Made by a program: the position numbers and the translations under genes | Shown: positions 20,778 to 30,360 of the stretch, in pieces | Layout: each line of letters begins with the position of its first letter | How positions within the stretch are numbered: position 1 is the stretch's first letter | Notes under the pieces: generated by a model | The model's input: the letters and a program-made list of their open reading frames with translations, nothing else | Databases searched by the model: none | What the model was told of the DNA's origin: nothing | DNA from: Blasia pusilla | Taxonomy: Eukaryota > Marchantiophyta > Marchantiopsida > Blasiales | Assembly: GCA_050084515.1 (NCBI GenBank) | Contig: CM114272.1 | Coordinates: 39,494,001-39,558,000 of the forward strand | DNA length: 64,000 bases | Reading direction: 5' to 3'

Positions 20778-22850
20778 GTGGCGACTGTTGGAGTCCGGCA
20801 GTTGCGAAACCCATGTAATTTCCTGGACGGGTTGAGTTTGGATGTGCGGGATTGTATCGGAGGGGAATGTCACCCACCATGGATCGGGCTGCGATCGGGT
20901 GAGGAAGGTGCTACGGCGTGCGGGAGAATCAGGGGTTCTTGGGCGATGCCTCGTCAATCGAATCTTTGGCAAAGGTGCTCAGATCAAGAAGAAACTTGGG
21001 CAAACAAGTTTATTTCTCAAGATGCCAGTAACATCCTTTTTTGGCCAAAGATTGGCGCAAGAAAGCGCGCCTTGGAGCTGGAGCGGAGGGAGAAGGTATC
21101 TGCGTCTGAGCGCGCCAAATTCATCCAAGCTGCAGTATCTGCTGCAACGAAATACACGGCGAGCAAGATGCAGCGATACATCACCATTCTCAACCCCGAA
21201 CTTGGTCCGGAGTTCTACAAGGAGTTGAAGGCGATTATCAAGCGCCAGCGGAAGAGGGATGAAGAGCCGCATGGTCGGATTGGGGAGAAAGTGTCGTTGG
21301 ATCGCGTGCATCGGTTTGCGTTGTCCGGGATAAGCGAGTTCAGGAGGATACGACTGATGAAAATTAGTCTCGAGGGCTTAGAGGCCCAGAAGAGGGCGGC
21401 ACACCATCCTCCGGGTGTGTCTGATCCAGTGATCTCGCATTGGCTACGCGAATGGTCGTTCTGGGACGCGTTGCGGGTAATCGGGAAGTCCGTGTTGGAC
21501 GGTCTGCAAGCGGAGCTCAGAAGATTGGAGCCCATTCCGCCGGAAGCAAACCTTGAAAGTTCTGGAGATTACAAGGTTTGGCTCGACGACATCCAGGACA
21601 AGCCAACAAAAAACCTAGGATTCAAGACCATGTTCAAGGTTTTCGTCCTCCCTCAGGCAGAGCTTGACGAAGAAGTAGAGGGGAACAAACGGGATCAAGC
21701 GAAGAAGAAGCGAGATCTACAGGAGCAGACAGCCGATTCTGTTCGATTAAAAGCTGCCCAACGGATGGTCTTCAGTTACCTCATCCAGTGTAAGAACGCA
21801 AGTACGTGGGGAAAATTACCGGTAGCCTTGAAGTTGTGGGCTTCGTCGCCGGATGCAGAGACACTCTCCATGTACGACGTGGAGATGGGGCAGCACATGT
21901 CCGATTGGAAGGTGGAGAATTGCCCCATTTGGCTCGACTTCAACGACCCTGAAGACATCACGGATAAGGACTTACGAGTGCTTCATGATGCAGTGGCCTC
22001 TGGACAAGACGATATCCCCAATTTTGTCCAGCCTGAAGACTTCTTCGGAGGAGATGCAGAAGAGCAGGCCCACGAGACAGCTGAGTTGGCTTCCAAGGTC
22101 CGGACAGCCAAAGACAAATCCACAACGGGTCTCAAAGGCAAGGCGAGGGGAGGGAAAAATTCATAGGCCGAGTCTTCCCAAAGAGAGGCTGAAGATTCAA
22201 GGCCAGAGGCGGAATCATTCGGACGAGTGGGGAGAGAGGGTCGGACCAGGTCCTCGGCGAAAAAAACGCCACTAGAATCCGAGGTCATAGAAACCCCGAC
22301 AAGCCGTCCCCAAGCTAGGGAGAAGCGGAAGCGAGAGGTGCCCGGGTTGTCCCAAGGAGAATACAGCCCATCGTCCTTGGGAAGACACAGACAAACAACG
22401 ACCCGGACAAGCGTCCTCCTTCAGTTCACTCCTTTATTGGATGAGCTGAAGAGCTTTAGTTCTCAAGCGTCGACACCAGCCATCGAAAAATTGACAACGC
22501 TGGGACGAAAGCTCCAACGAAACGGGCATGCTGCCTAGACGGTGAATGGAGTGGTCGAAGAGGTTGCGGTGGATCTCTTGATCGCCGATCTGCCCTCGGG
22601 GTTGCGACTTTGGGGCGAGAATCCGTCGGACGAGGTACTTGAGTGGAATGTGCCGCTAAGTTATGACCAGATTGCCCTTTTGTTCTCCTTTGCAGACGCC
22701 TATCTGAGTGACAGGGGCTGCTTCTTGGTGTTGACTGGAGGGAGCGAGGACGAGCTCTTCAACCTCCAGTGCATCAAGAGGTCGCTAAAGTGGAGGACGG
22801 CACAATCGTAGATCATCAAAAATGAGTACCCACTCCGATCTGCGACAAAT
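20778..22850 (+). pseudogene. ParB-like/DNA methyltransferase gene of M1, exon 3 (helical region and MTase motif IV)
   Basis: A single frame runs about 2.0 kb with only two in-frame TAG codons (near 22164 and 22537), both one C-to-T change from CAG. Residues 100-460 are helical and charged, with no family I recognise (KYTASKMQRYITILNPELG, VISHWLREWSFWDALRVIG, then KLPVALKLWASSPDAE). After a basic linker comes VDLLIADLPSGLRLWGENPS (from 22569), then VPLSYDQIALLFSFADAYL and GCFLVLTGG. This fits motif IV of amino-methyltransferases (DPPY-type, here DLPS) followed by the usual strand-helix pattern. The exact 5' splice end is not certain. M2 leaves the window before this exon. Confidence 0.68.
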
Positions 22851-23381
22851 CAGATTCGGGTAAGGCTCAATTCCTGTACAATAATTTCAATTATCTTATA
22901 ATGATGTGTAGAATGAGAGTCAATCTGGGTTTTTTTTGTCCGTGAGCAACCCGTCGGAAGGCGACGTGTTGCTAGCTTAGAGCGGGTTGCTTGCTTAGAG
23001 CAGCCCATGCTCGGCTGAGAGCAACCCGTCGGTTTCCGACGGGTTGCATCTTTCCCACATACACAGGGAAAACCGCGGTGTACGCAGCCCGTCGAACCGG
23101 CGGGGTTGCACTTTGCTTTGTGTTTTCCGGTTGATTTTGGTTTTTGGATGCAACCCGTCGATAGCGGCGGGTTGCTCTCGGCGAGCATGGGCTGCTCTAG
23201 GCCAGCAACACGTCGCCTTCCGACGGGTTGCATCCAAAAACCAAAATAAACGGGAAAACAAAAGCAAGCGCAGAACCCGTCGGGTTCCGGACGGGTTGGT
23301 CTCGAGACAAAACAACCCGTCGGACTCCGGCGAGTTGATCAAAGTCGATTATTGAAAATGTTCTCAAGGCGACTTCTTTAG
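22851..23381 (+). repeat. M1 intron 3: second fold-back palindrome array
   Basis: Palindrome family members with half-site GCAACCCGTCGG start near 22945, 23021, 23149 and 23204. Flanking blocks are inverted: CAGCCCATGCTCGGCTGAGAGC (about 23001-23022) against GCTCTCGGCGAGCATGGGCTG (about 23174-23194), and TTTGGTTTTTGGATGCAACC (about 23138) against GGTTGCATCCAAAAACCAAA (about 23226). The acceptor CTTTAG ends at 23381. Confidence 0.75.
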
Positions 23382-23880
23382 TTTTCGACATTCTTTCCAA
23401 CGTCTTTGATTCTGAGATGGACCACTCCTCGTCTCTTCGCCCGTTCGGCCCGAGCACAATTTCCGGTGTTCAAGATCCAGGATCGTGTGGATCCATGCTC
23501 AGATGGGTGCGACTTAGATAGTTTGTACAATTCCCCGGAATTTACATGCAAGACAATACCCCACTCACTTCGGGAGGAAGGAAAAGTTGCCACCCGATGC
23601 AAGCGCTCATCGAGCTCTGCTCAAGGCCGGGTGACTTGGTGTTCGACTTAGTGGGACTTTCAGGGCAAGTATCAAAGGCGCATGGCGAGTGGCAGAACAT
23701 TCTCCGCCTCGAGGAAGGCGAAGGCTGTTTGACCTTTGCAAGGAGGCAAAGGCGAATCTTAAAGGCTCGTTGGGGCGTACAACTCTCCACCGGCCGAGAG
23801 CTCGGTTCGAGCCACCCTTGGTAGTGACTCCATCGTCACTTCCAACGATTCCCAAAATCGGGAGGGCAAGGCGAAAGTGA
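23382..23880 (+). pseudogene. ParB-like/DNA methyltransferase gene of M1, exon 4 (MTase motifs X and I)
   Basis: In the frame of 23546: SCHPMQALIELCSRPGDLVF followed by DLVGLSGQVSKA. This has the order and spacing of the HPTQKP...L(I/L)...S.PGD-x-VLDPF-x-GSGTT block of bacterial-type N4-cytosine/N6-adenine methylases, where the GxG loop binds AdoMet. It lies after motif IV, which is the beta-class order. The DPF-x-GSG residues are altered (DLVGLSG), and TAG interrupts near 23519. The continuation, in a shifted frame, is LFDLCKEAKANLKGSLG. The product would methylate DNA in the nucleus if intact; this copy is dead. Confidence 0.62.
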
Positions 23881-25080
23881 TTTTGCAAGAGCTCGGACGA
23901 TGACAAGTGAGTTCAAAGAACTCAACGACCCAGCTTTTGACTGCAGCGTTTGGAGTAGGGAGTTTTTGATAATGAGGCAAAAGATTTCATAGAATAGATC
24001 AAATGTACAGTTCCGAGCTTTTTTCGAATGATATAAAGCAGAAGATTTTTTCGATCGATGGTGCTTGTAAATGTTTTTGATCATTTTTCTTTTCAAATGT
24101 GATCGTCTATGTACTCCACGGACTTCTACTTTGCAACCCGTCGGATTTCTCACGCTTGCAACTTTCACTTTATGACCACTGCAACCCGTCGGATTTCTCC
24201 TCCTTGCAACTTTTCGCTTTTTGACCACTGCACCCTTTTTACCACCTCCAGGTTGCCTGATCGGACCCTTTCCTGTTGGTCCAACTTAAGAGGCGTCTGG
24301 CGGGCTTCTTCCTTGGCACCTTCCCTCAACTCGTAAAGGCGCGAGGCTTCTTTTCTTCTCTCGGCGTGTTGGATTCCTTCACTGTGCGGTTGCCATAATG
24401 GTATTAGGGGACGGAGCGGATATTGATCTTTGGATGGGTGTCACATTGCAGAGCGTACAAGGTATCTTTTGCCGAGGAAGGCGGTGGGACTCGAGATAGG
24501 TTACATGGGACCGTTATGGTGTACCTAGGGGGCCAAGGCTCGAATTTGCCAACATTTTCGATCCCCGTCTACAATCGGCCGAGGAGCCACTTGAATCCCA
24601 GGACATTCCTTTGGTACCGCATCACCGAGGAGAGTTAGGAGTAAATTTGTAGATGACGAGGTCAAGAAATCATAGACTAGGTGAAATGTACATTTCCGAG
24701 GTTCCTTCGGAGGTAATAAAGGACGAGATTTTTTCAACCCATAATGGTGTTTGTAAAAGTTTGCTGGAATATGTTTTTGGACTTGTGGATTGTGTTCTTT
24801 TAGCCACTCAGAATTACAATTCTGCAACCCGTATGATTCCGACTTTTTGCTTTTTGCCCACTGCAACTTTTTAACCATTTCCAGGCAACCTGTCGGATTC
24901 CGACAGGTTGAGTGCTTGAGTGATCGGACTCTATCCCGATGAGACCAACTTCTGGGGCATTGTGGCGGGCTTCTTGACTTTTGGCTCGTTCCCCTTCATT
25001 CGTCCAACCAGTAGTAGGCTTCTTTTCTTATCTAAGATGTGTAGGATTCCTACTACCTGTCGGATTGCCATTTCGGATTC
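23881..25080 (+). repeat. Tandemly duplicated 3' block of M1
   Basis: About 23955-24380 and 24640-25075 are diverged copies of one unit: GAAATCATAG...AAATGTAC, AAG.AGATTTTTTC, a palindrome-type half-site (GCAACCCGTCGGATT in the first copy), TGATCGGAC, GGCGGGCTTCTT and GGCTTCTTTTCTT occur in both in the same order. Short plus-strand coding patches (near 24500-24640) suggest duplicated terminal exons with their introns. No domain recognised. Confidence 0.6.
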
Positions 25081-25211
25081 CCAACCCGTTAGATCGTCGT
25101 GGGTGCAGGGTGGAAGAAAATCACTTCTAAAAATCTTTCCTTTCTTATGGTGAGCTTTCTTACAGGTTGGGAGGGGTGCAGCTTCTCGGTTTCTCAGCCT
25201 AAGGATCTGAT

Positions 25212-25521
25212 TTGTTCATATTTCAGAAAGTTGGTCTTGAGCAGACACCATTCATAACCGACAAAAAGTTGGTTATGGGGAAATTTAGGGGAGGCCATGA
25301 TGCAGGCAACAATCCCTGCAAAAAGAGAGATACCCATCCGGGTGGTCCTCCAACAAAAATACCCAGGGCACTGCTTTTTGTTGACCGAGACAGGGAATGT
25401 TAAGAAACTAAGGCTCACATGGAGAGTGATGGAGAAATGTTTAGGGTGGTCTTATGATGTCTCCTTTTTTCTCGCCCCCAGGAAAGAGGAGGTTTTTTTA
25501 GGGCCAAATGTGGACCACTAA
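25212..25521 (+). pseudogene. Probable last coding part of the M1 plus-strand gene
   Basis: A plus-strand frame at 25297-25521 (IPAKREIPIRVVLQQKYPGH, then FLLTETGNVKKLRL) reads like coding sequence and ends at a TAA 170 bp before the element end. No family recognised. It could be the C terminus of the methyltransferase gene or a separate small exon; M2 cannot help because it leaves the window first. Confidence 0.4.
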
Positions 25522-25619
25522 ATACTCTCTTCTAAAGATTTCCTGAATATGAAAGCAAACAAAAATTTCAAATATGTCAAAAAGTTTTGAAGAGAGGAGG
25601 CGGATTTGGCCTTTTTTTT

Positions 25620-25690
25620 TGAAGAGAGACTCTTCTCTCTTCCTCTCTTCCTCTCCTCTCTTACTCTCTCCTGTCAGAATACCAGCCCCT
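25620..25690 (-). repeat. M1 right terminal inverted repeat
   Basis: Pyrimidine-rich CTCTTCCTCTCTTCCTCTCC then TCTCTTAC, the complement of the left end, followed by 24 bases that match the left terminus poorly, up to the duplication at 25691. Confidence 0.65.
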
Positions 25691-25699
25691 GTCCTACGA
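25691..25699 (+). repeat. 9-bp target site duplication, right copy (M1)
   Basis: GTCCTACGA, identical to 2506-2514. The retroelement frame continues directly after it. Confidence 0.9.
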
Positions 25700-26182
25700 C
25701 GTCTTGGTTGGTGGATCAGTGTTATACCCGATGGGGTTTTCCCTGGATTACTGGGAGGAGTTAGCGTCCTACAGACCACAATGGCAGTCAGGTGATGGGC
25801 GCCTTAGCTCATTACCCGTTCGAGTCATAGGTGCAGTCAACGGCCAAGAGAGATGGCGACCTTAGCAGCATTTAGCAATGCCATCACTTGGCCTAGTGAT
25901 TTGATTGAGGGACATGTCCATGCAGAGGATACTCCCGTTCCTAAAATTTCTATGGAGAGGAGTGTTATGCTAGCTGCATCATTCCGTGGAGGAGAGGTGC
26001 CGTTGTGGGGCTCGACTGAGGAGCTCCGACGATTGGCAGATAAGCACGTGCAGACCGCGTGGAGCGAGGCGTTTGCACCGGAGCGTGACAATTCTGAGGA
26101 ACCCGAGGTAGCAGGGAGTGCTACGATGACACCCTTGGATACCACACCCATTGTGTGGTGTACCTTGGAGGAGGGTATTTGA
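25698..26182 (+). pseudogene. Element B linker between protease and methyltransferase
   Basis: Continues the frame cut at 2514 (DVLVGGSVLYPMGFSLDYW), also present in C at 31870-32080. A shift near 25850 follows, then an uninterrupted 109-residue stretch (ATLAAFSNAITWPSDLIEG, then EELRRLADKHVQTAWSEAF) of unknown fold ending LEEGI-TGA. The TGA sits where relative C has an arginine codon (LEQGTRVLDLFGG), so it is a CGA-to-TGA change. I recognise no domain in the linker; by position it could be an N-terminal accessory region of the methylase. Confidence 0.6.
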
Positions 26183-27120
26183 GTGTTAGATCTCTTTGGA
26201 GGGATTAGCACCAAGTTAGCTGTTGTTTTGCAAGTTGAAGTGCGAGTACAACAGTACCTGTATGTGGAGAGTGATGATGTTGCAAGGCGCGTCTCACTAC
26301 CACCTGTGGCGCAATTACGCCTACGTTTTTCCAACTTATTGTCTGCGTCCGTAGTACAAGGGTACCAGAGTTCCCTACCGAGGGATATTTCATTGTTGGG
26401 GGCACAGGACTTAGAGCGGGTAGGGACCATTGATTTGGTCATTGCCGGTTGGCCATGTCAGGGCCAATCGAGTGCTGGACGAGGCAGTGGGTTGGTTGAC
26501 ACTCCGTCTAGGTTGTTTTGGGAGATGTTGAGGGTCTTACGGCAGTTGCACGAGCATCAGTCTCATTCTCCAGCCTACATTCTAGAGAATGTGCCAATCT
26601 GAGGAGACTCCCAGTCACGGGTGGTGACGAGTACTCATCAAGTGTGTGCCTAGATCGGCCCAGTAGTGTTCTTGGATGCGGCGAGTGTAGGTTCTAGAGC
26701 CCATGGCCTATGTCTATTGTGGACCAACTTGGTGCCCCATGCAGTGTTACGGAGGGCATATGCAAGAGTGGAGCGCCCCTCCCATTTGTTGGTGGATTCC
26801 ATTCTAGATCTAGGTCATCGATCACAAGCAGTGAGGCACGATGATCGACCACCATTGACTGTGGTCAACAGGGTAGGCAGGCTGTGGGCAGCCTTGCCCA
26901 CGTTTGTGAGTTTTCCTATGCATGCAAGGAGGCCGGTCTTGGCTTGGTTTGGGATGACCAGGTTCAGCGGTTAGTGGAGCCCAATGCCGACGAGAGAGAG
27001 CGAGCGATGGGATTTCCCACAGGAGTGACGGCAGTACCGTCAGTGTCAGAGGCATCACGACGCCATGTCTTGGGTCAGGCAATGGACCTGAACTGCTTGA
27101 CATGGATCCTCAGCTTGGGA
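26183..27120 (+). pseudogene. C5-cytosine DNA methyltransferase domain inside retroelement B (DNMT3-like)
   Basis: Ordered C5-methylase motifs are visible. Motif I is VLDLFGGIST (26183), for AdoMet binding. IDLVIAGWPCQGQSSAG has the PCQ of motif IV with the catalytic Cys (26453-26461). Motif VI is YILENV (ENV at 26585-26593). FLDAASVGSRAHGLCLLWTN matches motif VIII. DERERAMGFP and SRRHVLGQAMDLN match motifs IX-X. The order is not permuted, so it is not DRM-type. The DLVI-GxPC, RLFWEMLRVL and GFP-x-SRxxxLGxxxxxP-like tail resemble DNMT3 more than Dcm or CMT (inference). Stops at about 26600 and 26654 and a shift near 26900 disable it. It lies between protease and RT in the Pol frame, so it would have been made as part of the polyprotein. 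Confidence 0.8.
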
Positions 27121-27441
27121 GTGGCTGAGCAGCGTCGTATGAGATCGCGACAGATCACAGCGGTTGCGTTGGTGAGCCCCATGCCTACCGAGACGGTGGA
27201 GGCAGTGGCTGGGGGCGAGACCCGAGGAGAACGGGAGAGACACCCTTGGACTTCTTGGGATGTTTTGCAAGTACGCAAGGAGATGATAGCCACAACATCG
27301 AGCATGGTTTCGGGCACCCCACGTGGAGGAGATCAGAGTTTGCAGTTGGCTGCAGGAGAGCGGCCGAGTGTTGTTGTTCGAGACGGGGTTGCACCATAGC
27401 AACCACCGATACCCTCGTCGGAGAGTCCTACCGTAGTCACG
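27121..27441 (+). pseudogene. Element B linker between methyltransferase and RT
   Basis: Open frame following the methylase, ending at a TAG near 27400. Rich in Gly, Glu and Ser; no recognisable domain. It probably contains the proteolytic cleavage site before RT. Confidence 0.5.
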
Positions 27442-28452
27442 ATGGAGACTTGGGAGCCAGATATGGGCCCTAAGTTGATAGGAGGAGAGCGGCGCCGAAT
27501 ACAGCAGTTCCTCAGGAGTTATAGGAGCTGCTTTACGTTTAGCATGGAGGATTGGGGTACGCTAAAGGGACCGGGGATCCGCATTGAGTTGTCGAGTGAT
27601 ACACCGATCTTCCGACGACCCTACAGGTACAGTGATATGGAGAGGGCTCTGATTCAGAGTAGGAGCTAGGACTTGGTCAGAGCAAGACTAGTGGAGATGT
27701 CGCATGGGGAGTATGCATCTGCCATTGTCATGCCCGCCAAGAAGGATGTGCATGGCAACTGGACGGATAGGCGGATGTGTGGGGATTACCGACCTATCAT
27801 TGGCAGACAAAGTCCGATAGGTATGCCATGCCCACCCTTGAGGAGATCTTTGATGTGATTGGTCACCCAAAGATCTTCAGTTCATTGGATCTGTGAGCCG
27901 GGTACCATCAGCTGCCTATCATATTGGAGGACAAGGTAAGACGGCATTTTGGGGCATTGATCCTCACGGGAAGGATTGTTTGTACCAGTGGTGGTTCTTA
28001 CCATTTGGGTTAAAGAACGCCCGGCTGAGTTTCAGAGGGTCATGGATAGGATCTTGGCTGGTCTGGATTTTCAAAGGTGTTATATTGATGATATCGTAGT
28101 CTTTAGCGCCACGGTTGAGGAGCATGAGCGACATCTAGAGGAGGTGTTTCGACGATTGCAATTACATGGGCTGAAGCTACATCCAGGCAAGTGCAAGTTC
28201 TTCTACGACCAGATTGAGTACTTGGGTCATACGATATACCCAGGGGGCCTTGGTGTTCAGCAAATGAAGTTAGAGGCTATCTCACGCATTCCATGCCCTA
28301 CAGATGTGAGCCGTGTTCGCGCATTCATGGGATTGGCAAACTTCTATCGGCAATACGTCAAGGGATTCAGCTCGATTGCAAAGCCAATGACCTTGCTGAC
28401 CAAGGTGGACCACGAGTGGCACTGGGGGGATGAGCAAGAGCGAGCATTTTAG
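27442..28452 (+). pseudogene. Element B reverse transcriptase
   Basis: PIFRRPYRYSDMERALIQ, GEYASAIVMPAKKDVHGNW and RMCGDYRPI are RT fingers and palm motifs of Ty3/gypsy type. The catalytic box is CYIDDIVVFS near 28080, followed by LHPGKCKFFYDQIEYLGH and RAFMGLANFYRQYVKGFS. The YxDD motif is intact, but stops at 27667 and 28450 and shifts at 27850-27980 inactivate the protein. It would copy element RNA into DNA. Confidence 0.85.
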
Positions 28453-28900
28453 TTGCTCAAGGATAGGTTGACGTCTGCGCCCATCTTGAGGAGACCGATC
28501 AAGGGGCGTCCTTTCCAGTTGTACACAGATTGGAGCATGTTGGGGGCTTGGAGCGGTGCTCACCTAGCATGATGATGAAGGTAGAGAGTTTGTGGTGGCT
28601 TATGCTAGCCGCTCGAACAACGCTGTAGAGGCGAAGTACAACTCGTATGAGGGTGAGTGCTTGGCTGTGGTGTGGGCTGCCACGCATTTGAGGTGTTACT
28701 TATTTGGCAACCCCTTTACCAACTCACTGATCATCAACCACTGAAGTGGTTGATGGAGTCTAACAAGCTTACAGGGAAGCTTGCAAGATGGGTTGTGTTG
28801 TTGCAGGAGTATGATTTTCAGGTGGTACATAGACCTGGGACGCTAAACCAAGATGCAGATGGGTTGAGTCGTAACCCATGCCCGAGTCAGCGAGATGCAA
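28453..28900 (+). pseudogene. Element B RNase H
   Basis: PFQLYTDWSMLG (first Asp) near 28510, then AYASRSNN and NSYEGECLAVVWA in another frame (Glu). It continues in the 28657 frame with PLYQLTDHQPLKWLMES and LNQDADGLSRNP (last Asp). Typical RNase H spacing directly after RT; frame changes indicate decay. Confidence 0.75.
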
Positions 28901-29099
28901 CTGGAGCTCAATGGCATGGAGAGAGTGATGAGGAGTCGATGCCAAGATGGCACGCGTCAGCCTATTTAGGCATGTTGGCTATGGAGAGCCAGAGTGTGGA
29001 GACTTCGATGGCGAGGTCTAATGGAGAGTCCTTGGATCCCGAGGCCAGTGAGGAGACGATTGGTGGCCGAGATATTCATGATGATGGAGTAGTCTTGGA

Positions 29100-30330
29100 G
29101 TACCTTCGTACATGCAGCGTTGCGAGCACTATGGGTGCTAGAGAGCGAGATCGGATCCTACAGCGGGCCAGACGGTTCCGTTGGGAGGGGACACATGTTT
29201 TGAGGGTTTGGGAGGATGGCAGAGTACAAGTAGTGCCGCATCCTTCACAGAGAGCACGACTAGTGCAGCATGCCCACGAGGAGTTGGGTCACTTTGAGGT
29301 GAAGCGGACGTACAGCTTGCTCCAAATTCAGTATTGGTGGCGAGGCATGCAGATCGGCGTTCACGCTTTGTTGCCAGGTGCATGGTGTGTGATCGGGTCT
29401 GAGCATCGTTCAATGCTCCGACTCCACAGTTGCATCCATTACCGATCATGGGCTTAGGGTATAGATGGAGTTTGGATTTTGCAGGACCTTTGCCTTTGAC
29501 GGAGCGTCACAGTCGTTATGTGTTGTGATGGTCTAGCACTTCTCGAAGTGGATCGAGTTGGTTGCATTGCCTGACTAAGCGAGTGAGGGAGAAGCTTATG
29601 CCTTCCTTGACAGAGTGCTGAGTCATTATGGCGCACCGGCTGAGGTGTTGACGGACCAGGGTACCGAGTTTCACGGTGAGTTCCAGGCCTTGTGTGATCA
29701 GGCGCTGATCGACCACCGCACGACTTTGCGAGATCATCCCGAGGCGGATGGATTAGCGGAGAGAGTTGTGCAGACAGTGAAGAGGGGTTTACGCAAGTAT
29801 GGCTTGCAGAGAGGTCACCTAGGAGATTGGGACCTCCAGTTGCCATGGTTGGCGATGGGATACAGATTTAGCAGGCAGGCATCCTTAGCGTCTTTTTCAC
29901 CGTACTTGCTACTTTATGGCTGAGAGCCAGATTTACCTGCGGCCATTCGTTGAGATGCTGGTGAGGTGCTGGACCTTGATGACCCAGATGTATGGGTGCG
30001 AGCATGTTCTGAGAGGGCTGAGTTATTTCGGAGAGTGATGCCCATGGCGTTCGAGAACTTGGCGATTGCGCAACATCGGGATACGTTGAGGTATGCGACT
30101 ATTTGGGGTGGTGGTTATCGACCAACTTTCCGGAGGTTTCATCAGGGAGATTATGTCTACTTGCAGCAGACGGCATCGACGACGTTGGATGTGACTGCAG
30201 GGCGCACTATCCTCAGAGTGCGTGACGTTTTGCCATCCGGTATTCTCTTGCTGGAGGGACACGATGGTATGGTATGGAAGGACCATGTGCGTAATTGTGC
30301 ACCATGTCACCTTCCTAAAATTGATGGTAT
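29100..30330 (+). pseudogene. Element B integrase
   Basis: The zinc-binding part near 29260-29400 reads HAHEELGHFEVKRTYSLLQ with the cysteine pair decayed. The core has SLDFAGPLPLTERHS (first Asp, near 29470), LTDQGTEFHGEFQ (second Asp) and ADGLAERVVQTVKRGL (Glu). The C-terminal beta-barrel part is GGGYRPTFRRFHQGDYVYLQ, then LPSGILLLEGHDGMVWKDHV. Several stops are present. No chromodomain follows; a PHD finger does. Confidence 0.85.
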
Positions 30331-30360
30331 AGTGGATCCAAGCTTAGCAGTAGTTCCTGG

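Larger units (their letters stand above)
2515..25690. mobile_element. M1: MULE-like DNA transposon carrying a ParB-like/DNA methyltransferase gene
   Basis: The element is bounded by the 9-bp duplication GTCCTACGA. It spans 23.2 kb including retrotransposon A and A's own duplication, and about 12.4 kb without them. The ends are GA-rich imperfect inverted repeats (GTAAGAG...GAGAGGAAGAGAGG on both). It carries two divergent genes: a minus-strand SWIM-type transposase (about 2900-6883), and a plus-strand gene starting at 8167 and resuming after A at 19077. A palindromic-repeat-rich region and a TATA box lie between them. A second copy, M2, begins at 56413 with the same terminal sequence and gene order. 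The 9-bp duplication and SWIM finger favour the Mutator-like superfamily; the Zisupton/KDZ group, which also has SWIM-type transposases, is the main alternative. It inserted into retroelement B. Confidence 0.85.

Noticed and set aside
21183-21535. Minus-strand ORFs inside exon 3 of the M1 gene
   Set aside because: Shadows of the plus-strand coding frame; no domain and no conserved start.
2506-25699. Mis-assembly as the reason for the split retroelement
   Set aside because: An exact 9-bp duplication, restored codons and matching element ends in a second copy are all expected of a real insertion.
26183-27120. Captured host methyltransferase gene fragment unrelated to the retroelement
   Set aside because: The domain lies in the Pol order with linkers on both sides and its first motif is kept in the independent copy C.
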